DNA from: Teratosphaeria epicoccoides
Taxonomy: Eukaryota; Ascomycota; Dothideomycetes; Mycosphaerellales; Teratosphaeriaceae
Length of the DNA stretch: 32,965 bases
Direction: 5' to 3'
Assembly: GCA_021401465.1 (NCBI GenBank)
Contig: JADDMT010000221.1
Span: forward strand, 1-32,965
Part shown: positions 1 to 9,793 of the stretch, piece after piece
How positions within the stretch are numbered: the stretch's first letter is position 1
How the letters are laid out: each line of letters begins with the position of its first letter
Made by a program: the position numbers and the translations under genes
The notes under the pieces: model-generated
The model's input: the letters and a program-made list of their open reading frames with translations, nothing else
Databases searched by the model: none
What the model was told of the DNA's origin: nothing

Positions 1-2
1 AG

Positions 3-3000
3 CCGTTTAAGGGAGACACCTTGAAGGAGGCGCGAACTTTCTTGCAGGCGTGTAAGGCAGTTTTCGTGCTTAACCTACGCGGATATTCTACAGAGGGCGA
101 ACGAGTCGCCTTTAGTGTAATGTAGCTTAAAGAGGATAAGGAACCTCGCAACAATTAGCATAAGCGGTATGACCTTATGCGGGTCTATAACAGAACGTAT
201 ACGTAGGCGGACTTTCGCTAGTTCTGTGTTAACTAGGTCGAGGATCCGGGGAATCGCGCCCTTACTATGTCTGTCGAGTACGAGAAGGCCAAGCAGGGGA
301 AGGGACAAACAACCTCTAGCTTCGCAACCTATCTCGCCACGCTCGAGAGACAGATGCTACCCTATACCGAGACGTAACGCGTGTAGCACTTACTCGTCAA
401 ACTTGATGATAATCTTCGGAACATAATCATGACTTTTCATGAACTTCCGACGACTCGGCAAGACCTCGTGTCCCTTACGACACGTATGGAAATCACCTTG
501 AAGCGAAATAGAAAATCGGGCAGTAAGGACAATAAGCGTCTAAGCCCTAAGGACCTACCGAAGGGCCGCCATTACAAGCGCCCTAGGGGCTACGTCTAAC
601 GCGGTAGTTCATTCTGGAGGAGCAAGCCCTCTAAGCTAAGAGACAGTAGCGAGAAGCCTCCGAGTAGCTGCTACATCTGTAGAGCGAGGGACTACTAGGC
701 GGCTTGCTGTCCTAAACGAAGTGATAGGAAGAAGGTAAGCAAGGTGTCCGAAACCTCCCTAGAGGGGAGGCAAAAGAAGGACAAGCCTAAGACAACCGAA
801 TAGCTACTACGGGTATCTAAGCTGTCTGTCACTAATAGTGTAGACTCGTGGCCTGCCTAGCGCCTATCTAGTACGGTCCGAGTTAACGGCTCGCTCGAGC
901 TAGTAGACTATATGTTAGATGACCTTGCGGAGGTTAACGTGATACCCTAGAGGGTAATCGTACGGCTCGGTTTAGAGCCGATCCTAGGAGCCCTACTGCC
1001 TACCATGAAGTCCTTTTAGGGCAAAGGCATAGCGGCTCGAGGCGCGTATAACGTGCGCCTCTAACTCGCGGACTCCTTAGGAGAAGTACGCGAGACTAAC
1101 GAAGTCTTCTACGCCAAAGACGTTCCTGATAAGGAGCTCCTGCTCGGCCGCCCTTGGCGCTACAAGCAGGGAGTCGTTGTTAATAGAGCTACTAACAACT
1201 AGTTCTACAGCTCTATAGGCGAAGTTCCTATAGTGCGGATGCGTGACGCACGTAGCTTCTACAGGGACATGAAGAAGGTCTAATGCGTTTATGCGGTCTG
1301 TATACAGAACATCAAGGAGGACGTTACCCTTCCGCCTAAGTTAGAGGAATACGCCGATATTTTCGACGCAGAGGCTGCGGCCTATGCCTGGGCCCTAGAC
1401 GCGGAACATGCGATTAACCTTAAGGAGGGCTACAACCCTCTACATCGACCTCTGTACCCTATGTTAGAATCGCAGCTCGAAACACTTCGAGACTATCTCT
1501 ACAAGGCGCAAAGGAACACGTGGATCCGACGAAGCGACAGCGAGGCTAGAGCGCTAGTTATGTTTGTCCTGAAGAAGGACAACACGCTCCGCCTATGCGT
1601 TAACTATAGGGGCCTTAACGCGGTAACCTAGAAGAACCGCTGCCCCCTACTACTTATTAGCGAGACGCTTGACCGCCTTGGTCGCGCCGCCATCTTCTCG
1701 TCTATCGACTTGAAGGACGCCTACTACTAGATACTAACCCGAAAGGGCAACAAGTAGAAGACTACATTCCGAACGCGGTACAGACACTTCAAGTATATAG
1801 TGATGCCATTTAGCTTGACTAACGCACTAGCAACGTTCTAAGCGTATATTAACCGGGCCCTAGCCGGCCTCGTTAACACCTGCTACGTAGTATATTTAGA
1901 CAATATACTAGTCTATTCTGACTCGAAGGAGGAGCATATTCGGCATCTAAGTATAGTGCTCGAACGGCTCCGCAAGTTCGCTCTATACGCGAACCTAAAG
2001 AAGTGCTCATTCCTGACGGATAGGATTAAGTTTCTCGGATACATCGTCTCTACAGAAGGAGTCATCATAGATGACCGAAGGGTATCCGTAATCGCGGAGT
2101 AGCCGTAGCCGACTACTCTCCGAGAAGTGCAGGTATTCCTAGGATTTACTAACTTCTATTGCAGATTCATACGATCTTACTCGAAGATCGTGGCTCCCCT
2201 CACGGCCCTCGCAAAGGGCGCGGTTCGAGGAAAAAAGCTAGGGAAAGTGCCTTAGGAGGAGGCTTAGAGTAAGGCCTTCTCTGAACTTAAAGCAGCTTTT
2301 TAAACTACGCCTATACTTCGGCACTTTGACCTCGCTACGAAGATCCGGATAGAGACTAATGCTTCAAAATTCGTAATAGCCGCAATTATATCGCAGCTCT
2401 AGTCACACGAAGGTAGTACGCGATAGTACCTAATTGCCTTCTAGTCGCGGAAGATGCAGGGCGCTAAGCTTAACTATGAGACTCACGACTAAGAACTTTT
2501 GGCTATTGTTGACGGCTTCAAGGAGTACCGACACTACCTTAAAGGCGTAGCGTACCCTATTAAGGTGCTTACCGACCATAACAACCTTCGCGGCTTCATG
2601 GGCGTAAAGCAGCTAAGTAGTCGGCAAGCAAGGTAGGCGACTTTCCTCGCTAGCTTTGACTTCGTTATCTAGCATCGTTCTAGAAAGACGAATCTGGCTA
2701 ACGGTCCTTCGCGACGACCGGACTACGACACTAGGGAAGAGGGTAACTAACAGCTTCTCCCTACGCTGCAAACGAAGCTTGTAGTTTAGGGCGGCGATCT
2801 GTCGTTAGCTCCTCTTGTAGGTCGACTACAGGTCTAATGGGGCCTCGCGGCCTCCGCTAGTAACGAACCCCCCTATCTAGCAGCTATGGCGACTATGTCT
2901 AGCTCGATCCGTGTAGTAGTTAACTAGCTTACATGCAGTAAGCATGCGATGTCTAAAGAACCCTTTAAAGAAGTCTCGAGACTTATTCAGCGATTGCAAG

Positions 3001-4730
3001 AGTAAGAACCGGAGTTAATTAATGAGGGTATAGCCCTCTAGGATACCGCAGGCGGTCCGAAGTACTAGACTAAGTCAGGCGACTTGTAGTACTTTGACAA
3101 TAGGCTCTACGTACCCGCTAACCGCGTACTCTATTCGTAGCTCCTCCATATTCATCATGACGATAAACTCACGGGCCATTTTGGCGTAGAGAAGACAAAC
3201 GCACTTCTCGGACGCAAATACTAGTAGCCTACGCTAGAACAGGATGTCTCTAACTATGTCAAATCCTGCTAGACGTGCCAGATTAGCAAATCTCGGCGCT
3301 ATCGCCCCTATGGCGATGCTTAGGCGCTCCTACTACTAGAGAGACTATAGTAAGACTTCACTATAGATTTTATTACTAATTTGCTACTAGCAAAGTAGAA
3401 AGGCAATGTAGTTGATGCTGTCCTTATAGTAGTCGACTAATACTCGAAGATGAATGTCTTCATCCTATATACGAAAAGGTGCATAAGTAGCAAGCTTGCG
3501 CAGCTACTTCGCGACGAAGTTATATGGCGCTTTAGTGTCCCCCGAAGTATCCTATTAGATCGAGGTTCTGTCTTTACTAGTAAATACTAGCAAGAATTTG
3601 TGTTTAAGGCGCGTGTTAAGCACCGCCTAAGTATAGCATTCTATCTACAGACTAATAGTCAGACTAAACGTATAAACTAGACTCTTAAGTAGTACCTTCG
3701 GTGCTACTACGCTAAGAACCAGGATGCCTAGGCCGACGTAATTCCTATGGCGGAATTTGCAGTCAATAACAGCGTGCATACTACTATGCGCATGTTGCCA
3801 TTTCAGATTCTTTATAGCTTTGATCCGGAAATACACCTAGAACTGCCTCAGGACGAGTCTTCTAAGGAGAGGGTACTAGCCGCCGCGGAATCAGCGCGGC
3901 GTATACGCGAGGTACATTCGGTGCTAATAGAACACTAGAAAAAGGCCTCAGAATCCCAGATTAAACATAATAACGCCCGTGCTAAACCGATGTAGTACGT
4001 AGTTAGTACGAAGGTGTTACTATTAACGAAGAATCTCAAGCTGAAACTTGTAAGCAAGAAGATGACGCTAAGGTTCGTCGGACCCTTCCGGATACGCGAC
4101 GCGATAGGCTCGCAGGCGTACTAGCTATCGTTGCTATCGTCGTATCGTGTGCATGACGTTTTCCACGTATCTCTACTCGAACTATGGGTATAGCGCGAGG
4201 GCGAAGAGCCTGCGGACCTAATGCTAGTAGCAGAAGAGAACGAAGAGTAGGAAGTCGAGGGTATTAAGGACAGTATGCGGCGTAAGGGCGCAACGCACTA
4301 TCTAGTGAAGTAGAAAGGATACCTACCTAAGTACACATAATAGGTTCTAGCTAAAGACTACAAGAACGCTCTAGAAGCTATTCGTGAATTCGAAGAGCGG
4401 AGGAGGCGTGAGCAAGGCTTAAGAAGGTCGATTCGTAGGAAGATAAGGGTTCTAGAGCAGGATTCTTAACATGTGTATGTAGCGCATAACGCGCGAAGTA
4501 ACAACAAGAAGCAAACGCCCTACTCATACATTATTGATGCCTAAAGGCACACCTAGAATAAACCTAAGAAGAACAAGAGACATGCTCAGATTAGCTTCGT
4601 AGCTAATGCTTAGCGACTACTAGTTAGGGGCTTCCTGACTAAACCCGAAGTAGGAGAGTCTTTCTTGTTACGGTCCGCTAGGGACTACCTACCTGCACAG
4701 GGTCTACTAAACACCCTGAAGCGACCATGA
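3..4730 (+). pseudogene. gag-pol polyprotein of family A, single frame, many RIP stops
   Basis: One reading frame (codons at multiples of 3) runs from gag to the chromodomain without a frameshift, interrupted only by TAG and some TAA. Visible parts: CCHC knuckle at 669-710 (CYIC, then Tyr where His is expected, then C); protease with LDDLAEVNVI near 915-945, lacking the usual D-S/T-G; RT at about 1480-2060 with YLDN at 1893-1904, where the catalytic motif is normally YLDD; RNase H at about 2290-2720; integrase with its H-H-C-C part near 3150-3300 and core to about 3900; chromodomain near 4240-4410 (HYLVK, then a TAG where Trp is expected). A TAA at 4467 may be a RIPed CAA, because the frame stays usable to TGA 4728-4730, which CpA mutation could not create. 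That C-terminus overlaps the antisense ORF X. Confidence 0.88.
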
Positions 4731-6106
4731 GTAACAAGGGTAGCAACGCCACGAAGAGAGGCTAGCATCTTCTTCTTTAGTAGGTTGCGAGGGAGCTCGT
4801 CTTTAGAGCCTATAGTAGCTAGAGAACTAGCGACATCCTTACCGCGCCTAGTCGCGATGACTACCTTATCCTTAGCATCAGAAGGCAAAGAGACTCGAGC
4901 GCGCTTGCGGCTGTCGCGCTCGGCCCTCGAGATCATCTTGCACTTCTTGACACGAGTGTCGACTACATCATCGGACTTAGTGTCTCCCTTAGGCGTAACT
5001 AGTGCGGTGACACTACAGCGCAAAGGGATTACGTCAGGACCGAAGGTATCCTAGACGTCGTCATCCTCCTCATCCTCAAATATCTGGCCTAGAGGCTTGT
5101 ACCTTAGCGTCTTGACAGACGTAGTACGGGTCGCAAGCGGGGAAGGCTCGGCTTCCTCGTCGCTGACCTCAATTTCGGCCCTGGCCCTCTTCTTCTTCTT
5201 AGACAGTAGCGTCGAGGCGGCGTAGGCGGCGGCGCTACAATGTGTTAGCTATACGCACGCGACAGGATTCGAGTGAGTAACTTACGGCTTAGTCCTCAGG
5301 ACCGGCTTAGAGGCAGGCTGTCTCTCGGTACGGCGCTAGGGCGTGGCCTTAGCGGCGGGAGCGGTGAATTGCTTGATGACCTTCTTGCGGATCATCCGCG
5401 TCTTAAAGTCATCGTTAATAGAGGCAAGGGCCCCGAGTTGCTAACGCTAACAGCTAGTCGGATATTTCTCGACGCTAACGTTAGCCTAGTAGAGAAAGTC
5501 AGCATTTATACTCGGAGGGTACCCGTACTATAAGCGTACTATGGCGAAGGTCTCGACCCTAATAGTTAGCACCTTCAAGATCTTCTAGACTAAGTCTGCG
5601 ATTAGACCTAGACAAACGTTTTCGCCTGTTAGTAGAGAGTCGAAGCGAACACTGCCGTGAGAACAGTTAGCAGTCGCGGTAAAGCACGAGAGGGCGCTAA
5701 GCAGGTAGGCGAGTACCTCGCGGTACTTAGCCTGTAGCCTGTTCATAGTCAGAGTACCTTCGGCAATCCCCTTGTCGCGCGTACTCTAGAAGTCATCGAT
5801 GTTACGGCAGAGCTAGTTGTACTCGCCGTACACCTCTTTAGGGAGGTCTTGGCATTTTTGATGCTTGCTATTATAGTTAACATAATTGTAGTAGACACCG
5901 CCCTCATCAAACCTGCTAACGTAGATCTCGGCTACGCTTTAGTTAGTACTAGTCACGTATACCTCGCGGGTAGGGGACGCCTTACTAACACGTAGAGGAG
6001 AGATGTGTGTAGCTTGGCTACTAAGGTTGTCGAGGCATCGTCGACATAAGCGACGATTGCGGGCAGAGCGAGTAGCGTCAAACTTAGTCTGTAGCACATA
6101 AGCCAT
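4685..6106 (-). pseudogene. Antisense Cys-rich ORF X of family A (copy X1)
   Basis: A frame on the strand opposite gag-pol runs from ATG (6104-6106) to TAG (4685-4687), 473 codons, or to TAA at 4610 if that TAG is itself a RIPed codon. The N-terminal third carried pairs of cysteines, best read in copy X2: CVTC, then C about eight residues on, then CVNCNSKHQKC. In X1 many of these Cys are now Tyr, Ser or Arg. The C-terminal half has KKKK, an acidic run (EDEEDDD) and many basic residues. A TATA box lies about 155 bp upstream. The 3' end overlaps the end of gag-pol tail-to-tail. I do not recognise the family; zinc or nucleic-acid binding is inference from the Cys pairs. In-frame TAG and TAA codons make it a pseudogene. 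Confidence 0.75.
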
Positions 6107-6261
6107 TGTAGCTAAGACAGGTTAATTGATCTTGATTAATTAATTGAAGAAGAAGGAGCTCTAGTACAGACCCGCAGACATAGTAAGGCGCAAGCTAAGC
6201 GAAGTAGGAGCGGAGGTTAATGTTAGTGTCTTAGAACAGGAAAGTTTAGGAAGCGACGAGG

Positions 6262-6269
6262 TTTTTATA
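6262..6269 (-). promoter_or_regulatory. TATA box of antisense ORF X1
   Basis: TATAAAAA on the minus strand, about 155 bp upstream of the X1 ATG. The same octamer is kept at the same distance in copy X2 (28726-28733). It is followed by a pyrimidine-rich leader with an ATTAATTAATCAA-like stretch. This supports transcription of X from its own promoter inside the element. Confidence 0.6.
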
Positions 6270-6890
6270 CCCTCTGACAGCCCCCCTGTTGCCTACCGTA
6301 ACCGTTAAGCTAGTAACTCGAACTACATGCGCAGAGTACCTGCCTTTAGTTGACTTACAAGGGGACCGAATAATGCAATAACGGATAACGCGGCTGTCAC
6401 GCATGTGCGCTAACCGCACTCGTGCTAGCCTACTAGCATAGAAATGTAGCGAGGCCCGCGCTAGGAGCGCGCTCCTACTGTTTTAAGCGGCGCGCGTAGA
6501 GCGTCCGCGCACTTTCCTACTACCCTAAGGTTTTGCGACATGTTCTTCACGGTTACGACTAAATAGGGACGGCCAAGCTACTTGGCAAGGCTAGCGCGCA
6601 TGCTCGCCCTATAATTTCAAAGATTAACCGAAGTACGCACTCGTAGTTTCCTGATATCTCGATCTGCATGTAAAGCGAAGGTGTTACGAAGCCGCCTAAC
6701 ATGTAACAGATTAAAACCCGCCCGAGTTAGCAGCCTCTGCCCTGCACTCGCTACGAAGGTGTTAAGGTATGCGCATGACACATGTTACGTAGGCTATCTA
6801 CCTATTTACCCTTGCGTAGTATAAGCGTGCTACATCCCGTACCCTATATGTTCCGCGTGCGTCACTTGGTAAGGCTAGGGACATCCTCAT

Positions 6891-6904
6891 AGGAGGAGGG
6901 GCAG
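6891..6904 (+). other. Polypurine tract of A1
   Basis: AGGAGGAGGGGCAG lies directly against the TG of the 3' LTR, the expected place for plus-strand DNA priming. It fixes this LTR as the 3' LTR of a plus-strand element. Confidence 0.75.
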
Positions 6905-7264
6905 TGATACGGTTAATACTAGGGGGCCATTAGAACCGCATAGGTTCTAATGGCTGCCCTTAGCATGTAGTGACCCTGCTACATATAGCAAGGGGGTCCT
7001 TCGTACATACGTTAGCTTGTATGTTGTCTAAGTAGGATTAGTTGTCGACGTAGGACGCCCCTACATCGCTGACCCTACGGTACCCCTGCGGGGTTAGGCT
7101 CGGACATGCTTTCCCTAATTGAGGAGCGTCAGGGGTTATAAGCACCCTTAGCGCTACCTCTGCGATAAGCAGAAAGTAGCGCTGTCTTGTACCTACTAAA
7201 AGGTCGGATTACTCTGTCACACTGCGAGATATTTTCATATCATATAGCATATACATCTATATTA
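6905..7264 (+). repeat. 3' LTR of A1 (360 bp)
   Basis: Begins TGATAC and ends ATATTA, a RIPed form of the ATATCA seen in the A3 copy, so the LTR has a short imperfect terminal inverted repeat of TG...CA type. All three A LTRs in the window are 360 bp. An inner hairpin with 11 bp arms (ccattagaacc / ggttctaatgg) lies at 6927-6953, and a second weaker one (acatac / gtatgt) near 7012-7033. Confidence 0.9.
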
Positions 7265-9384
7265 GTTACCGCGTTAAGGCCCCTATAGTTAACGCATAGG
7301 CGGAGCGTGTTATCCTTCTTCAGGACGAACATGACTAACGCTCTAGCCTCGCTGTCGCTTCGTCAGATCCACGCGTTCCTTTGCGCCTTGTAGAGGTAGT
7401 CTCGAAGTGTTTCGAGCTACGATTCTAACATAGGGTACAGAGGTCAATGCGGAGGATTATAACCCTCCTTAAGGTTAATCGCATGTTCCGCGTCTAGGGC
7501 CTAGGTATAGGCCGCAGCCTCTACGTCGAAAATATCGGCGTATTCCTCTAACTTAGGTAGAAGGGTAACGTCTTCCTTGATGTTCCGTATGTAGACCGCA
7601 TACATGCATTAGACCTTCTTCATGTCCTTGTAGAAGCTATGTGTGTCACGTATCTGCACCGCAGGAACTTCGCCTATAGAGCCGTAGAACTAGTTATTAG
7701 TTCTATTAACAACGACTCCCTGCTTGTAGCGCTAAGGGCGGCCGAGTAGGAGCTCCTTATTAGGAATGTCTTTAGCGTAGAAGACTTCGTTAGTCTTACG
7801 CACTTCTCCTAAGGAGTCCGCGAGTTAGAGGCGCACGTTATACGCGCCTTAAGCCGCTACGCCTTCGCCCTAAAAGGACTTCATAGTAGGCAGCAGGGCT
7901 CCTAGGATCGGCTTTAAACCGAGCCGTACGACTACCCTCTAGGGTATCACGTTAACCTCCGCAAGGTCATCTAACATATAGTCTACTAGCTTAAGCGAGC
8001 TATTAACTTAGACCGTACTAGATAGGCGCTAGGCAGGCCACGAGTCTACACTATTAGTAACGGACAGCTTAGATACCTGTAGTAGCTATTCGGTTGTCTT
8101 AGGCTTGTCCTTCTTTCGCCTCCCCTCTAGGGAGGTTTCAGACACCTTGCTTACCTTCTTCCTATCACTTCGTTTAGGATAGCAAGCCGCCTAGTAGTCC
8201 CTTACTCTACAGATGTAGCAGCTACTCAGAGGCTTCTCGCTACTGTCTTTTAGCTTAGAGGGCTTGCTCCTCTAGAATGAACTACTGCGTTAGGCGTGAC
8301 CCCTAGGGCACTTGTAATAGCGGCCCTTCGGTAGGTCCTTAGGGCTTAGACGCTTATTGTCCTTGCCGCCCGATTTTCCATTTCGCTTCAAGGTAATCTC
8401 TATACGTGTCGCAAGGGACACGAGGTCTTGCCGAGTTGTCGGAAGTTCATGAAAAGTCATGATTATATTCTGAAGATTGTTATCAAGTTTGACGAGTAAG
8501 TGCTACATGCGTTACATCTCGGTATAGGGTAGCATCTGTCCCTCGAGCGTAGCGAGGTAGGTAGCAAAGCTAGAGGTTATTTGTCCCTTCCCCTACTTAG
8601 CCCTCTCGTACTTGATAGACATAGTAAGGGCGCGATTCCCCGGATCCTCGACCTAGTCGACACAGAACTAGCAAAAGTCCGCCTACGTATACGTTCTGTC
8701 ATAGACCCGCATAAGGTCATACTACTTATACTAATTGTTACGAGGTTCCTTATCCTCTTCAAGCTACATCATACTAAAGGTAACTTGTTTGCCCTCTGTA
8801 GAATATCCGCGTAGGTTAAGCACGAAAACTGCCTTACATGCCTACAAGAAAGTTCGAGCCTCCTTTAAGGTGTCTCCCTTAAACGGCTTCAGGTTACGTG
8901 CGTTACGACTACCTCCTAGTTAGCCTACTATGGCCCTGAATTTAGGCACTAGGTTCGCAGGCACACGCGGAAGGTCTACGCCTCCTAGTAAGTTGTCTTC
9001 GCGGGTCCCTAGCGTGAAATCTCGCTATTTTTCTTCGTCCGCTAGTTTATTAGTACTACTTATAGCGACGTCTTCGTCGTCCTCGCTGTTGTTGCTACTA
9101 GAAGCGGTGCGGCTCTAGCTCTAGTTCGCAAGGCAGTTCGCGACCTAATTGACAATCATGGCTACAAGGGCTAGGTCGATAGTCGGGGTTAGCTGCAGTC
9201 CCTATACGGGGGGTCTATTACCTTGTCTACCGCGTAATTAGCCTCTAGCGGAACCGTCGCTCGATGTAGTGTCGCTTGCAGGGGGTACTTCTACGGGCTA
9301 GTTACTTAGGCTAGCTTCGCTATCGCAGGCGCTCGGGATAGCGCTCGCTACGCGTTAGTTGCAAGTTCGTAGTACTCTAGACAT
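7265..9384 (-). pseudogene. gag and N-terminal pol of A2, RIP-mutated
   Basis: Starts at ATG 9382-9384, 50 bp after the 5' LTR, and stays in one frame to the break at 7265. It supplies the gag N-terminus missing from A1: a Ser/Thr-rich and then acidic region (SNNSEDDEDVA), then the gag core beginning KPFKGDT, where A1 enters the window. The CCHC knuckle (near 8180-8225) shows the same His-to-Tyr change as A1. The protease motif LDDLAEVNVI recurs at about 7945-7974, so the unusual DDLA is a family trait and not a single mutation. TAG codons replace Gln and Trp throughout. The RT fragment ends before the YLDD region. Confidence 0.85.
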
Positions 9385-9433
9385 ATCATAGTATTCTCTG
9401 CTAGACTGCAAAGTAGGGGGGAGAAAGCAGAAC

Positions 9434-9793
9434 TAATATAGATGTATATGCTATATAATATAGAAATATCTCGTAGTATGACAGAGTAATCCGACCTTTT
9501 AGTAGGTACAAGATAGCGCTGCTTTCTGCTTATTGCAGAGGTAGCGCTAAGGGTGCTTATAACCCCTGACGCTCCTTAATTAGGGAAAGCATGTCCGAGC
9601 CTAGCCCCGCAGGGGTACCGTAGGGTTAGCGATGTAAGGGCGTCCTACGTTAACAACTAATCCTACTTAGACGACATACGAGCCAACGTATGTACGAAGG
9701 ACCCCCTTGCTATATGTGGCAGGGTTACTACATGCTAAGGGCAGGCATTAGAACCCATGCGGTTCTAATGGCCCCCTAGTATTAACCGTATCA
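9434..9793 (-). repeat. 5' LTR of A2 (360 bp)
   Basis: Reverse complement of the A1 LTR, same 360 bp length; on the minus strand it begins TGATAC (9793) and ends ATATTA (9434). The leader that follows begins GTTCTGCTTTCTCC. I see no ordinary TGG-type tRNA primer-binding site there, so the priming mode is unclear. Confidence 0.9.

Larger units (their letters stand above)
6107..6904 (-). other. Upstream region of ORF X inside element A1
   Basis: About 800 bp between the start of X and the 3' LTR, with no coding frame I can support. It holds the TATA box of X, the 14 bp palindrome AGGAGCGCGCTCCT at 6463-6476 (also kept in copy A3 at 28519-28532) and the purine tract at its LTR end. Together with the X segment it is 1,591 bp from 5314 to 6904, exactly the length of the inverted counterpart 28091-29681. 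The ratio of unchanged to RIP-type sites here would show whether the region is functionally constrained. Confidence 0.6.
1..7264 (+). mobile_element. Ty3/gypsy chromovirus A1, RIP-mutated, 5' end outside window
   Basis: One LTR retrotransposon in the plus direction. In order: gag (already inside gag at base 1), CCHC knuckle, protease, reverse transcriptase, RNase H, integrase, chromodomain, an antisense Cys-rich ORF (X), about 800 bp of upstream sequence for X, a purine tract and a 360 bp 3' LTR. The right edge is exact: after the LTR the sequence switches to the RT of a second, opposite-strand A element, so A1 is nested in A2. The five bases after the LTR (gttac, 7265-7269) are the predicted target duplication and should recur left of the missing 5' LTR. 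All genes carry RIP-type TAG/TAA codons, so the element cannot make its own proteins. Confidence 0.9.
7265..9793 (-). mobile_element. Family A element A2, truncated in RT by insertion of A1
   Basis: Minus-strand copy: 5' LTR (9793 to 9434), short leader, gag and the start of pol, ending inside RT at 7265 where the oppositely oriented LTR of A1 begins. The part shared with A1 (1-1627) differs by three bases in length, one codon. The rest of A2, including its 3' LTR, should lie left of the window, beyond A1. A2 itself sits in the RT of an old B element; gatgt (9794-9798) is the expected right-hand target duplication. Confidence 0.88.

Noticed and set aside
75..308. Short open frames on the wrong strand or frame of gag (also 169-426, 8577-8814, 8735-8923)
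   Set aside because: They are shadows of the gag frame; their translations lack any recognisable feature and both strands of each gag copy show them.
3..4730. TAG read as a sense codon (altered genetic code)
   Set aside because: TAG stands for both Gln and Trp, paralogues have CAG or TGG at the same sites, and all affected frames are multicopy transposons. RIP explains this more simply.
4685..6106. ORF X as a host gene captured between transposons
   Set aside because: It lies between pol and the 3' LTR in A1, and against the same LTR in A3; the polypurine tract adjoins it in both. It belongs to the element.
6905..9793. Inverted LTRs around a truncated A body taken as an autointegration product
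   Set aside because: The left LTR has its own polypurine tract and X region to the left, so it is the 3' LTR of A1. Simple nesting of A1 in A2 accounts for the arrangement.
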